Positions 9,324 through 19,820 of a stretch of DNA of 64,000 nucleotides are shown piece by piece (position 1 is the first letter of the stretch; each line of letters opens with the position of its first letter). The notes under the pieces were generated by a model. The model did no database searches and was not told the origin of the DNA. It worked only from the letters and a program-made list of their open reading frames with translations. The position numbers and the translations under genes were made by a program. The DNA is from Candidatus Peregrinibacteria bacterium GW2011_GWF2_43_17 (GTDB taxonomy: Bacteria; Patescibacteriota; Gracilibacteria; UBA1369; UBA12470). The stretch spans positions 1-64,000 of the forward strand of contig LCFW01000005.1 in the NCBI GenBank assembly GCA_000999315.1. Reading direction: 5' to 3'.

Positions 9324-10562
9324 ATGGAATTTTCAAAAAAAATAAGCGAAAAATTGGGACTGGATACGGGATACTTCGCAAATAACGGTTTCTGGGTATC
9401 GCTGAGATATCTGACGGCGACAATACTTGGGATAGCAACGGGTATGGTTTTCTCGAGGTTTGTCGAGAAAGAAGTTTACGGAAATTATCAATTAATATTG
9501 AGTTTTGTGGCCACGGTTGCTTTTACAAGCATGCCGGAATTGAACAAGGCTATTTGGTCGAGCACGACAGCGAATAAGGATGGAGACTTGGACACGGCAT
9601 TGAATAAAAAAATCAAATACAGTTTCATAGGTAGCTCAATATTGATTTTGCTGGCGATAAAATATTACATTGGGGGCGACACATTGATGTCTTTGGGGAT
9701 ACTTCTTGCGGCAGCGGCATATCCTTTATCGAGTGGCGGTGATATATGGAGCCATTTTTTGGATGGCAAAAAAGAGTACAAATTATCCACGAAATTGTCA
9801 GTACTGTTTAGTATTTTCAATAAAACAATTTTAATAATTGCCGCATTTTTTTATCCGGTAGCGGCTTATGTCTTGATAGCTGCTAATCTATTGCCGGTTG
9901 CGATAACCAATTTTTTAGGCCTGAAAACCGCTTATAAAAAGAAAAAAAATAACGACACGGACAAAGATTTTCCGAAATACGGATGGTTTCTGGTCAAAAT
10001 GGGCATCGTGAGAGATATTTTATTAAAAATAGATAACCTGATAATAGGTATTTTCGTCGGGCCTGCCGAGTTGGCCGTGTACTCATTTGCTTCAATTATC
10101 CCGGATCAAGTAACAAGTTTCATATCGAGTCTTGGGTCAACCACGGTGCCAAAAATAGGTGAGCAAAAAGATGCCGACGTGAAGAAAAAGATAAGAGAAA
10201 AAAGCGTATTGATATTGCTGATGGGGATAGCGTTAATCGGGGTGACGATAATATTGACGCCATTGGTCATACAAATATTATTTACGGATAAGTACGCAGA
10301 AAGTATCAGGTATTCGCAAATAATCACGGCGAGCTTAATATTTTACGCTTTCGAAGTCGTATATTCCAAACTGTTTCTTGTTAAAAAATATACAAACGCG
10401 CTCATTGTAACGAATACCGTTATACCGATTTTCAGAGTAGTAGCGATCGTCACGGGATTTCTCATGTTCGGTATTGTAGGAATAGTATGGTCGAATATCA
10501 TTACGAGGTTATTCAATTTCATTTGTTATATATATCTGTCAAAAACTTGCAAAACGCAGTAA
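9324..10562 (+). CDS. oligosaccharide flippase (Wzx/RfbX-like)
   Basis: Multi-TM ~410 aa protein in a glycan cluster; GMVFSRFVEKEVYGNYQLILS N-terminal pattern. Confidence 0.8.
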   Translation: MEFSKKISEKLGLDTGYFANNGFWVSLRYLTATILGIATGMVFSRFVEKEVYGNYQLILSFVATVAFTSMPELNKAIWSSTTANKDGDLDTALNKKIKYSFIGSSILILLAIKYYIGGDTLMSLGILLAAAAYPLSSGGDIWSHFLDGKKEYKLSTKLSVLFSIFNKTILIIAAFFYPVAAYVLIAANLLPVAITNFLGLKTAYKKKKNNDTDKDFPKYGWFLVKMGIVRDILLKIDNLIIGIFVGPAELAVYSFASIIPDQVTSFISSLGSTTVPKIGEQKDADVKKKIREKSVLILLMGIALIGVTIILTPLVIQILFTDKYAESIRYSQIITASLIFYAFEVVYSKLFLVKKYTNALIVTNTVIPIFRVVAIVTGFLMFGIVGIVWSNIITRLFNFICYIYLSKTCKTQ

Positions 10563-10610
10563 AAAAGGTACCCTTACAAAGCCCGCTTTACTTACATTAA
10601 TAATTTACTA

Positions 10611-11123
10611 ATGGAAAAAGAATTAAAAATAGATTTCGGTTGCGGAATAGACAAAAGACCCGGTTTCACAGGGGTAGACATAGACCCCAACAGTCATGCT
10701 GACATCATACACGACTTGGAAAAAGTCCCATATCCGTTTGAAGAAAGTTCGGTTAGCGAAATTAATTCGGATCACAACATAGAACACCTGGACGATCTCG
10801 GTCGTTTTTTTAACGAAATACACCGAATAGCAAAACCGGGCGCACTATTCACATTAAATTTCCCGCATTATTCGAGAGGTTGGTTCTCGGCTCAACACAA
10901 AAAGTGCTACGGCATTAGAATATTCAACGATTACAAAGACAAATTCGAAGTCCAATCGATCAAGTTCAATTACAAGCATCACACGTACAGGAGCTGGTAT
11001 TTCCCATTCGTGCTGGTTGTAAATTTTTTCGCCAATCTGAGCCCGGCTTTTTGTGAGAGGTTTTGGTGTTATTGGTTTGGAGGATTCGATTGTGTGATTA
11101 TCAAGGTCAAGATAAAAAAATAA
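10611..11123 (+). CDS. class I SAM-dependent methyltransferase-like protein
   Basis: DFGCGIDKRPGFTGVDIDP, HNIEHLDD, IAKPGA. Confidence 0.75.
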   Translation: MEKELKIDFGCGIDKRPGFTGVDIDPNSHADIIHDLEKVPYPFEESSVSEINSDHNIEHLDDLGRFFNEIHRIAKPGALFTLNFPHYSRGWFSAQHKKCYGIRIFNDYKDKFEVQSIKFNYKHHTYRSWYFPFVLVVNFFANLSPAFCERFWCYWFGGFDCVIIKVKIKK

Positions 11124-11127
11124 AACA

Positions 11128-12441
11128 ATGAAGATAACTATAATAAATCCTTTGGCGCCGAAAGGCGACGTTATAAAAGGCAGATTGAGACAGCCGTTAT
11201 GTTTGGCCGGCATTGCGTCTATTCTCAGAAACAAGGGGCATGAGATAAAATTGATAGATATGAACGCGATGGAGATGGAAACTTCTCCGGTCGTTCATGA
11301 AACTGAATATTTAATCATTACGAGTTCCCCGATGGATAGGTGGGAAACGCCATATTTGGATTTAACAAACGCATACAAGGTTATAAAAACTTATAAAGAC
11401 ATAGGAGCAAAAATTATTTTAACGGGCCCTCATGGCACGTTGACGCCGGATGAGATTTTCTCTAAATCGAAAGACATAGATATAATTCTTAGAGGCGAAA
11501 CGGAGGAGACGGTGTCGGAATTATTCGAGCATCTTGATGATTTGAAAACCGTAAAAGGGCTATCGTATAGAGACAAAGGCAAAATCGCACACAACGAAGA
11601 TAGAGAACTTATAAAAGATTTGGATGTGTTGCCATTGCCGGCATACGACCTGTTGCCGATGGATAAATACAACTACAATGTCAATGAAGATTTGTTGCCG
11701 TCGCCATTTACAATTGTTGAGACAAGCAGGGGATGCCCATACAACTGTATTTTTTGTCTGAAAGTCATGCACGGCGGAAGAAAATACAGAGTAAAATCAC
11801 CGGAAAAAGTCATAGAAGAGTTGAAATATCTGCAAGATAAATTTCAAATAAAATCCGTCTATTTTCAAGACCTGGAATTCACGATCGACAAAGACCGAGT
11901 AAGGAAAATATGCGATCTCATGGCGAAAAAAGGGATCAAATTAAATTGGGCTTGCGCGGCAAGAGTTAACGATATGGATGATTCATTGGTGGAGATAATG
12001 GCAAAAGCCGGATGCAAAAGCATTTCATTCGGGGTTGAATCTCTTTCAAGAAAAATTTTAAACAATATCCAAAAAGGGACAACGCCGGAAATGATAGCGA
12101 ACGCATATGAGATATGCAGAAAGCATGGTGTAAATCCGAACTCTTTTTACACGCAAGGACATTACGGAGAGACGAAAGCAACGATGACGGAATCGCTCAA
12201 GAACGCCTACAAATTCAACATACCTCATCCGTTAAACAGAGGAGCGGAAATCATCCCTTATCCGGGCACACAGTTGTTCGAGATGGGTAAAAAAGAAGGA
12301 GTGATAAAAGAAGGGACGTGGGATGAAATAAAACAATTGAGAGGGAAGATAGGCACGGAGCCGGATTATAAAAAAACAACACTGAAAGCGTTATCATATT
12401 TCATACTTGCTAAGATTAAACGATATGCGAAAAAGGCTTGA
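11128..12441 (+). CDS. B12-binding domain radical SAM protein
   Basis: TSRGCPYNCIFC (CxxxCxxC) after an N-terminal B12-binding-like domain. Confidence 0.92.
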   Translation: MKITIINPLAPKGDVIKGRLRQPLCLAGIASILRNKGHEIKLIDMNAMEMETSPVVHETEYLIITSSPMDRWETPYLDLTNAYKVIKTYKDIGAKIILTGPHGTLTPDEIFSKSKDIDIILRGETEETVSELFEHLDDLKTVKGLSYRDKGKIAHNEDRELIKDLDVLPLPAYDLLPMDKYNYNVNEDLLPSPFTIVETSRGCPYNCIFCLKVMHGGRKYRVKSPEKVIEELKYLQDKFQIKSVYFQDLEFTIDKDRVRKICDLMAKKGIKLNWACAARVNDMDDSLVEIMAKAGCKSISFGVESLSRKILNNIQKGTTPEMIANAYEICRKHGVNPNSFYTQGHYGETKATMTESLKNAYKFNIPHPLNRGAEIIPYPGTQLFEMGKKEGVIKEGTWDEIKQLRGKIGTEPDYKKTTLKALSYFILAKIKRYAKKA

Positions 12442-13081
12442 AAACTGGCTTACGAAAAAACTTACAACCAAAGATTTGGATGTTTTTTTAAAAGAGTATA
12501 AAACAGATAAGAAAACATTGGTTGCAAATTGCAACGATTCTCCGTACCAGGATTATTTCCCGAATAGGGTCAAAGTAGATAATAAACCGGGCAAAGGAGT
12601 TGAGCACGTCGTGGATTATAACAAGTTGCCATTCCCGGACGAGAGTTTCGACATAGTTTTAGCGACAGGTTTGATGGAGCATTTAAAAGACCCTTGGCAA
12701 GCGCTTCGAGAAATGAAAAGAGTTTTAAAACCCGGAGGGAAAGTGTTAATCGGGGCGAGCTGGGCATTTTCACTGCACGATATGCCGGACAATTATTACC
12801 ATTTCACTCCGGTTGGCATGGAGTACATGCTGAAAAAAGAAGGATGGAAAAATGTAATGTCCAGAGGTTCATGCGGACCGATGAAAACGATAGGTATTTT
12901 ATTGCAAAGAATCGGATATCAAACAAAAAGCAACGTACTTGTCAGAATCGCATTGTTCCTAGTAGCCAAAACACTGCCTTTTTTCGACAGATTCATAGGG
13001 CAAGAGTATGGCGATATAAAACAAGAAAACAAAGTTGCAAACATGCTTAGCTCGAACGTACACGCCGCGGCGGAGAAATAA
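12425..13081 (+). CDS. class I SAM-dependent methyltransferase
   Basis: FDIVLATGLMEHLKDPWQALREMKRVLKPGGKV; start taken at MRKRLENW. Confidence 0.85.
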   Translation: MRKRLENWLTKKLTTKDLDVFLKEYKTDKKTLVANCNDSPYQDYFPNRVKVDNKPGKGVEHVVDYNKLPFPDESFDIVLATGLMEHLKDPWQALREMKRVLKPGGKVLIGASWAFSLHDMPDNYYHFTPVGMEYMLKKEGWKNVMSRGSCGPMKTIGILLQRIGYQTKSNVLVRIALFLVAKTLPFFDRFIGQEYGDIKQENKVANMLSSNVHAAAEK

Positions 13082-13119
13082 AGATTGATAATAACAGAAG
13101 AAAACATTAAAATTTCAGT

Positions 13120-14082
13120 ATGCCAAAAGCTTTAATCACAGGTATCACGGGTCAGGACGGTTCGTATCTCGCAGAGTTTCTACTCGGCAAAGGGTACGAA
13201 GTATTCGGGCTTGCACGCAGATGCAGCACGCCGAATTACGGAAGAATAAGTCATCTCCTCGATAAAATCGAAATAGTTGACGGAGATCTTCTGGATACCG
13301 GATCGCTTATCAGGATATTGTCCGAAGTTAAGCCCGATGAAGTTTACAATCTCGCGGCGCAATCTTTCGTTGCCGTGTCTTTTCACGAGCCGGTTTTAAC
13401 CGGAGAAATAACCGGACTTGGAGCGTTGAGATTACTCGAATCAATCAGGATAGTTAATCCGAAAATTAAATTTTACCAAGCTTCTTCAAGCGAAATGTTT
13501 GGGAAAGTCAGAGAAACGCCACAGACCGAAATGACTCCGTTTCACCCGCGCAGCCCATACGGCGTTGCAAAAGTTTACGCACACTATTCGACAATGAATT
13601 ACAGAGAGAGCTACGGGATGTTCGCTTGCGGCGGAATACTTTTCAATCACGAATCGCCACGAAGAGGATTGGAATTCGTTACGAGAAAAATATCCGATGG
13701 AGTAGCAAGAATCCATCTTAGTTTGAAAGATAAACTTGTTCTGGGAAATATGGATGCGCAAAGAGACTGGGGTTTTGCAGGAGATTACGTGAAAGCGATG
13801 TGGATGATGCTTCAACAAGAGAAACCGCAGGATTACGTTGTCGCAACAGGAGAAACACATAGCATAAAAGAGTTCGCGAAAGAGGCTTTCAAAACGGTTG
13901 GGATTGATGATTGGGAGAAATACGTGTTGCAGGATGAAAGATATATGAGGCCGGCCGAAGTGGATCTTCTTATTGGCGATTGCACTAAGGCAAAAAAAGA
14001 ACTTGGTTGGAAGCCGGAAGTGGATTTCAAAAATCTTGTAAAAATGATGGTCGAGTCAGACATACAATTGCTTAAAAAATAA
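13120..14082 (+). CDS. gmd: GDP-mannose 4,6-dehydratase
   Basis: [59 protein letters not shown]. Confidence 0.95.
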   Translation: MPKALITGITGQDGSYLAEFLLGKGYEVFGLARRCSTPNYGRISHLLDKIEIVDGDLLDTGSLIRILSEVKPDEVYNLAAQSFVAVSFHEPVLTGEITGLGALRLLESIRIVNPKIKFYQASSSEMFGKVRETPQTEMTPFHPRSPYGVAKVYAHYSTMNYRESYGMFACGGILFNHESPRRGLEFVTRKISDGVARIHLSLKDKLVLGNMDAQRDWGFAGDYVKAMWMMLQQEKPQDYVVATGETHSIKEFAKEAFKTVGIDDWEKYVLQDERYMRPAEVDLLIGDCTKAKKELGWKPEVDFKNLVKMMVESDIQLLKK

Positions 14083-14084
14083 CG

Positions 14085-15305
14085 ATGGTTCAAAAAAGAG
14101 CCACTCAAATCGGTGTTGGCGATACTTGCATAGATGAGAATGCCAAAAAATATGTTATGGACGCCTTGAATAACAACAGGCTTTCTTATGGCAAATATGT
14201 CCATGGATTCGAGAAGAAATTCGCAGAAGGGCACAACGTAAAATATGCGATCATGAGCAATTCGGGTACGAGTTCCCTTCAGGTTGCGATTCAAGCGCTT
14301 AAAGAAATTCATGGATGGAAGGATGGAGACGAAGTTTTGGTACCGGCTCTAACATTTGTCGCAACATCCAATGTCGTTATTCAGAGTAATTTGAAACCGG
14401 TATTTGTGGAAATAGACCCTCGCACTTACAACGTTGATCCTGCAAAAATAGAAGAAAAAATCACACCTCATACACGAGCGATAATGCCGGTAAACCTTTT
14501 CGGCCAATCTTGCGAAATAGATCAAGTTCTGGGAATAGCCAAAAAACACAACTTGAAATCAGTCGAAGATTCGTGCGAAACGATGTTCGTAAAATTTAAA
14601 GGTAAGCCGGTAGGCTCGCAATCGGACGTCGCATGTTTCTCAACATACGTCGCGCATCTTCTCGTAACAGGTGTCGGTGGCTTATCAACAACCAACAGCG
14701 ACGAATACGCAATTGCGATGAAAAGCATGGTGAATCACGGCAGAGATTCGGTTTATTTACATATAGACGATGACAAGGGCGCGGTTCGAGATGACAAAGA
14801 AAACTTTTTCAAACTGGTCGATCGACGATTTTCGTTCGTGAGAATGGGGTACAGCTACAGGGTGACGGAGCTCGAAGGAGCACTCGGTATGGCGCAAATC
14901 GAAAAATGGCCCGAGATACTAGCCGCACGTCAAAAAAACGCCGCATACCTCCTCAAAAACTTAAAACAATTCGAAGAACATTTGCAACTTCCATGGTGGC
15001 CCGATTACGCCGAGCATGCGTTTATGATGTTCCCGATAGTTGTGAAAAAAGGAGCGCCATTCAGCAGGAAAGATTTAATTATGTACCTGGAAGATCACAA
15101 CATTGAAACGAGATACATGGTCCCGCTTCTCAGCCAGCCTTACTATATAAAACTTTTCGGAGATTTATCGAAAGAGTATCCGATAGCGGCTCACGTCGAC
15201 GAGAACGGCTTCTATATCGGATGCCATCAAGGAATTGACCAAGAGGCGTTGGATTATGTGCTGGAAGTGTTTAAAGATTTCTTCAAAACTCGAAACTCAA
15301 AATAA
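14085..15305 (+). CDS. DegT/DnrJ/EryC1/StrS aminotransferase
   Basis: NSGTSSLQVAIQAL, EVLVPALTFVATSNVV, SVEDSCETM, GYSYRVTELEGALGMAQ. Confidence 0.92.
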   Translation: MVQKRATQIGVGDTCIDENAKKYVMDALNNNRLSYGKYVHGFEKKFAEGHNVKYAIMSNSGTSSLQVAIQALKEIHGWKDGDEVLVPALTFVATSNVVIQSNLKPVFVEIDPRTYNVDPAKIEEKITPHTRAIMPVNLFGQSCEIDQVLGIAKKHNLKSVEDSCETMFVKFKGKPVGSQSDVACFSTYVAHLLVTGVGGLSTTNSDEYAIAMKSMVNHGRDSVYLHIDDDKGAVRDDKENFFKLVDRRFSFVRMGYSYRVTELEGALGMAQIEKWPEILAARQKNAAYLLKNLKQFEEHLQLPWWPDYAEHAFMMFPIVVKKGAPFSRKDLIMYLEDHNIETRYMVPLLSQPYYIKLFGDLSKEYPIAAHVDENGFYIGCHQGIDQEALDYVLEVFKDFFKTRNSK

Positions 15306-15968
15306 ATGCACGGTGATAAACAAAAGTGGCTCGAAGCTTTTATAAAACATCATCGATGGGACGGGGATAAGGCTAAAAAAATACAAGAATTGGAGGCGCG
15401 CAATATCTGCAAATGGTTGTTGGATTTGGATTTGCAAAAATACGATGTGTTGGAAATAGGATGTGGAAATGGTTATCTCGGCAAGATGATAATCAAAGAG
15501 CTAGCAGACAAGAAAAAGGTGTTTACGTACCATTTCACCGATCTTTTGGAAGAGTGCATCGATACAACGAAAAAAACACTCGAGGGAGTCCCGAATGGCA
15601 ATATTAAATTCGACACCTTGGACGTCTATAAAATAAATGAAAAAATAAAACCACGAAGCCAAGGCATAATCATCTCGACCGGATTCGCGTCTGCGGCAAG
15701 CCATAAAGACGCGGTACCGCTTGTGTCCGAAACGTTACGAGAAGGCGGGATATTGATATGCGATTTTATCAATCATTTGTCTCCGATCTTGTTCATAATG
15801 CAGCTCCCGAAGTATATTTTGAACTGTACAAAACGTTCAAAATCTTACCATTTCGGCAAAATAGGCATAAAAAAGTTTTTCCGTTCAAGCAATTTGGAAT
15901 TATTGAAATCAAAAACGATTTCATTTAGACGCAATCCGATACTTTGTATGTTTAAAAAAACGGCGTAA
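15306..15968 (+). CDS. class I SAM-dependent methyltransferase
   Basis: VLEIGCGNGYLG motif. Confidence 0.8.
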   Translation: MHGDKQKWLEAFIKHHRWDGDKAKKIQELEARNICKWLLDLDLQKYDVLEIGCGNGYLGKMIIKELADKKKVFTYHFTDLLEECIDTTKKTLEGVPNGNIKFDTLDVYKINEKIKPRSQGIIISTGFASAASHKDAVPLVSETLREGGILICDFINHLSPILFIMQLPKYILNCTKRSKSYHFGKIGIKKFFRSSNLELLKSKTISFRRNPILCMFKKTA

Positions 15969-16879
15969 TGGCAACGAAAATTCTTATCACCGGCGGGTCG
16001 GGATTCATAGGTTCAAACCTTATAGTGGAGCTGATCAAGCAAGGTTACGACATTGTTGATTTGAGCAAACATGAATCGACCATACCGGGCGTTAAAACGT
16101 TAAAGATAGATCTTACAACGGATGATCTGAGCCTGCTCGACGATTATAAATTCGATTACGTGATTCATCTTGCCGCAATCAGCAGTATAAAAAACGCTCA
16201 AGGGAACGAAGAAGAGACGATAAAAATAAATCTCGATGGTACCAAAAAAATCCTCAAGTATTTTTCAAATAAAAATCTCAAAAAATTCATATTCTTATCC
16301 AGCGTCACGGTTTACCAAGAGGTGGACACGGAACTTACGGAAGACTCGAAATACATCGTCGATAAAAGCGCAAACATATACTCGTACTCGAAATTTCTTG
16401 CCGAAAACGAATGCAAAAAATACGACAACAAAATGCCTATAATAATTTTCAGACTCGCGAATGCCTACGGTCCGCTACAAAGAGTTGGAAAAACGCCGAA
16501 TTTGGTTCCGCAAATAATTTACCAGGCTTTAAAAGACAAAAAAATCGAAGTTTATAACGGCAAATTCGCGCGCGATTTTATATACGTTTCCGACATAGTC
16601 GACGCAATAATTTCAGGATTAAAATCACCATTCAAAGGCACGTTGAATCTCGGTACCGGAAGAGCGACGAAAGTCGAAGAGATCGCAAGGATCGTGCAAG
16701 ATGAACTCGGGGTGGAATTCAAAGACTTACAGCGTAAAATAAAAGCCCCATTGGAGCTGACTCCGAATATCGCACTTATAAAAGACATACTAAAATGGGA
16801 ACCTAGGATCAGTTTGAAAGAGGGTATTACGAAAACAATAAAATACTATAAAACCGAATTCGAAAATGGACGCTTATAG
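15968..16879 (+). CDS. NAD-dependent epimerase/dehydratase
   Basis: ITGGSGFIGSNLIVEL, LSSVTVYQ, YSYSKFLAE. Confidence 0.9.
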   Translation: MATKILITGGSGFIGSNLIVELIKQGYDIVDLSKHESTIPGVKTLKIDLTTDDLSLLDDYKFDYVIHLAAISSIKNAQGNEEETIKINLDGTKKILKYFSNKNLKKFIFLSSVTVYQEVDTELTEDSKYIVDKSANIYSYSKFLAENECKKYDNKMPIIIFRLANAYGPLQRVGKTPNLVPQIIYQALKDKKIEVYNGKFARDFIYVSDIVDAIISGLKSPFKGTLNLGTGRATKVEEIARIVQDELGVEFKDLQRKIKAPLELTPNIALIKDILKWEPRISLKEGITKTIKYYKTEFENGRL

Positions 16880-17594
16880 CAAAACCGCAATTGTGATTCC
16901 GACTTACAACGAAAAAGATAATATAAAAAAGCTTATCGAGGCGATTTTCGCAATTTCGTCAGACATGAAAATTATAATTGTTGACGACAATTCGCCGGAC
17001 GGTACAGGTGAAATCGTAGATGCTCTCAAGAAAAAATACAAAAATCTTCAAATTATCCACCGAACCAAAAAGAATGGCAGGGGAGGCGCCTGCATCGAAG
17101 GATTCAAATCGGCATTGGCGGAAGGTTTTGAATACATTTTCGAAATGGATGCCGACTTCTCGCATGATCCGGTCGACATTCCGCGTCTTCTAAACAAGGT
17201 TCGGGACGGTTACGACATGGTGATCGGCTCTCGATACGTAAAAGGTAGCAAAATCGTCAACTGGGGCATCAAAAGAACGATTTTTAGCAAATTCGCAAAC
17301 ATATATGCCAGGGCAATCTTATGGATCCCGATACACGATTACACGAACGGTTATCGTTGTTATACGAAAAAAGCCATGGAGGCGATGGATTTTGATAAAA
17401 TTGAAGCCGCCGGCTATATCGTCCTTTCTGAAATGTCTTACCAGCTTCACAAAAAAGGTCTGAAAATCGGTGAAATCCCGATAACTTTCGTCAATCGCAG
17501 AAGGGGTATTTCAAATCTGTCGCGTGGCGAAATCATCAGCGCCTTCACGAACGTTTTAAGGCTGAAATGGGATTATATGTGGGGGGAGAAGTGA
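16866..17594 (+). CDS. glycosyltransferase family 2 (polyprenol monophosphomannose synthase-like)
   Basis: IVIPTYNEKDNIKKLI, IIVDDNSPDGTGEI, EMDADFSHDP. Confidence 0.92.
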   Translation: MDAYSKTAIVIPTYNEKDNIKKLIEAIFAISSDMKIIIVDDNSPDGTGEIVDALKKKYKNLQIIHRTKKNGRGGACIEGFKSALAEGFEYIFEMDADFSHDPVDIPRLLNKVRDGYDMVIGSRYVKGSKIVNWGIKRTIFSKFANIYARAILWIPIHDYTNGYRCYTKKAMEAMDFDKIEAAGYIVLSEMSYQLHKKGLKIGEIPITFVNRRRGISNLSRGEIISAFTNVLRLKWDYMWGEK

Positions 17595-17639
17595 AGCAGC
17601 CTAATGTAAATCTCATTGCTTGCGTTATAATTGGCTATA

Positions 17640-17800
17640 TGAATTTTGCGTGTTGGGCAGGCGCGAATTTTGCATCAAATTTTCCGTGCCGCAACGCGAA
17701 TAAGGTGAGCGTACCATCACCCAATCGTTGAGTCCAGTCGGAGTGGTGGATTTTCTCCTGTTGGTTTGGTATATGATTGGCATGATTTAATTGCAAAAAT
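17640..17800 (+). promoter_or_regulatory. conserved leader upstream of the HNH gene (copy 2)
   Basis: Same block as upstream of the HNH gene at 1-406. Confidence 0.6.
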
Positions 17801-18634
17801 ATGAGAGATTTACATGCTGAGTTTGTGAAGTATGGCAAGAACGCGAAATATTGGATGAGACGGTGTGCGATGATGTTGCCGGAGATAAATCGACGGCGAA
17901 TTTGGCGTAAAAAAGGATTCGGAAGCATATATGAATATGCGGCTAAGTTGGCTGGGATGAATCACGAGAAGGTGAACGAGTGCCTTCGAATCATGAAGCA
18001 TATAGAAGATAAGCCGGAGTTGCTTGAGGTTGCTAGAGAAAAAGGACTCGGTGCCGTGAGACCTGTTGCGACAATAGCGACGAAAGAGACGGCGAAGTTG
18101 TGGGCTGGGAAGATCGAAGTGATGAGCAAGCATACGCTGACTACTTATGTAAGAGATTATAAGAATGGCCGTCCCGGGACGGCCGATGAACAGGAGGTGA
18201 CGGTCAAGCTCAGGGCAAAACTTGCCAAGAGATTCGAAGAATTCAAAAAGAGGGCTGATTTCGAGAAATTGCTTGAAAAGTTTATGGACGAAGTTGATGC
18301 AGAACCCAAGCCCGAACCCGTGAAAACAGAATCAAAACACATTCCCACCTCTATCAAGAAGTACGTCGCAATAAAAACGAACGGTCTCTGCGCCCATCCC
18401 GGTTGCAATAAACCAGCCACCGAGTTCCATCATACCGCCAGATTCTCCCTCCGCAACGAGCACAACCCCGACCAAATCACGCCTCTCTGCAAAGCCCATC
18501 ACGATCTTGCCCACCTCGGTCTCATTGCCAACGAAGAGAAACAACCATACGAGTGGCAACTGCGTACCTTCCCCGACACGACCAACCATAAATACCAGGT
18601 CGACCAGCTCGTGCAGGCGTACAGGACGGGCTAA
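17801..18634 (+). CDS. HNH endonuclease family protein
   Basis: C-terminal CAHPGCNKPATEFHH...NPDQITPLCKAHHDLAH zinc/HNH signature. Confidence 0.9.
   Translation: MRDLHAEFVKYGKNAKYWMRRCAMMLPEINRRRIWRKKGFGSIYEYAAKLAGMNHEKVNECLRIMKHIEDKPELLEVAREKGLGAVRPVATIATKETAKLWAGKIEVMSKHTLTTYVRDYKNGRPGTADEQEVTVKLRAKLAKRFEEFKKRADFEKLLEKFMDEVDAEPKPEPVKTESKHIPTSIKKYVAIKTNGLCAHPGCNKPATEFHHTARFSLRNEHNPDQITPLCKAHHDLAHLGLIANEEKQPYEWQLRTFPDTTNHKYQVDQLVQAYRTG
18167..18184. repeat. 18-bp perfect palindrome GGCCGTCCCGGGACGGCC, copy 2
   Basis: Exact match; encodes GRPGTA in-frame in the HNH CDS. Confidence 0.95.
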
Positions 18635-19161
18635 CCCTTCTGTATCTCCCAGAACCCCTCCCCGAAAACCGTGTAATCCAACCTGTTTTCATCGGGATTC
18701 TTGGGATCGAATTGTTGATTGACGAAATATATTAACGAGGCAGGTTTTCGCCATACATTGGCGGTCCCATGCAAAACACCTTTTGGGATAAACAGAAGCT
18801 GTGCTTTGCCATCACCCATGACAAATCGTTGTTTCGCTTCGTAAGTGGGCGAATCTTCTCTCAAGTCCATTAGCCCGATAAGCAATCTGCTTGAAGGCGG
18901 AACAAACCAAACATCATCTTGTTTTAAATGGTAATGGCCGGCCTTGATAGCCCCGGGCAAAACCTCGGAATAATTAGCCTGCTTGATTTCGAAACCGGGG
19001 AATTCGCTCATTTCGCCATCAACAACTCGAGAAATTTCAGAAAAACTCCCGCCGCAATCGGAAAACTTCTTAAGATCAATCAACTTAACACCTTCAATGA
19101 GCCGTTTCGTAAAATAGTTTTGAACCGAAGATTTTTTAGTATACTTACTCGAAATTTTCAT
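18631..19161 (-). CDS. dTDP-4-dehydrorhamnose 3,5-epimerase family / cupin sugar epimerase
   Basis: RmlC-like: GAIKAGHYHLKQDDVWFVP, LLFIPKGVLHGTANV. Confidence 0.75.
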   Translation of the reverse strand: MKISSKYTKKSSVQNYFTKRLIEGVKLIDLKKFSDCGGSFSEISRVVDGEMSEFPGFEIKQANYSEVLPGAIKAGHYHLKQDDVWFVPPSSRLLIGLMDLREDSPTYEAKQRFVMGDGKAQLLFIPKGVLHGTANVWRKPASLIYFVNQQFDPKNPDENRLDYTVFGEGFWEIQKG

Positions 19162-19172
19162 GATCTTGCAAA

Positions 19173-19820
19173 TTAACGTTCTCTGACAAGCTTAGCAGGG
19201 ACTCCCGCATAAACACAATGAGAGGCGGCATTTTTAGTGACAACGGCTCCTGCTCCTACAACAGTGCTATCTCCTATTTTGACGCCATCCAAAATAGTTA
19301 CATTTGCTCCTATCCATACATCATTTCCGATAGATATGCCTTTTGTTTTAATACCTTGCTTTGTGATGGGTGTATTTTTATCTTCAAAAATATGGTTCGC
19401 GGGAATTATTACGGCGCCTGTAGCAACCCGGACGTCGTTACCGACATGTAGCCCGCCATGTCCATAAATTACACAATACGGGTTGAACGAACAGTTCGAT
19501 CCGATTTCGATTTTTCCGCCGTAAGATTCAATCAATGTGCCTTTTTTGATAACGCAATGATCGCCCAGCACTATACAGTTGGAAGAAGGCGAATTTGCAT
19601 TGATCAAAACGTCGTCCTCTATCACAACATTGTTGCCGATAACAATCTTGCCTGCGCCAAATATTTTCGCCCGTCGCGATATCCGCACATTTTTTCCGAT
19701 CTTGGCAAAAATAATTTTTCGATAAGAATAAGCCAATAAATTGCGCAAAAAATCTGCAGTCATTATCAAAATATCTCTTTTGCAATATTTTTCGGCTTTT
19801 AAATTTTTAAATACGTTCAT
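19173..19820 (-). CDS. hexapeptide-repeat acyltransferase
   Basis: IGNDVWIGANVTILDGVKIGDSTVVGAGAVVTK left-handed beta-helix repeats. Confidence 0.92.
   Translation of the reverse strand: MNVFKNLKAEKYCKRDILIMTADFLRNLLAYSYRKIIFAKIGKNVRISRRAKIFGAGKIVIGNNVVIEDDVLINANSPSSNCIVLGDHCVIKKGTLIESYGGKIEIGSNCSFNPYCVIYGHGGLHVGNDVRVATGAVIIPANHIFEDKNTPITKQGIKTKGISIGNDVWIGANVTILDGVKIGDSTVVGAGAVVTKNAASHCVYAGVPAKLVRER

Noticed and set aside
17202-17216. GGGACGG sequence inside the GT2 gene as another palindrome copy
   Set aside because: Only a half-match in conserved coding sequence, no palindrome.
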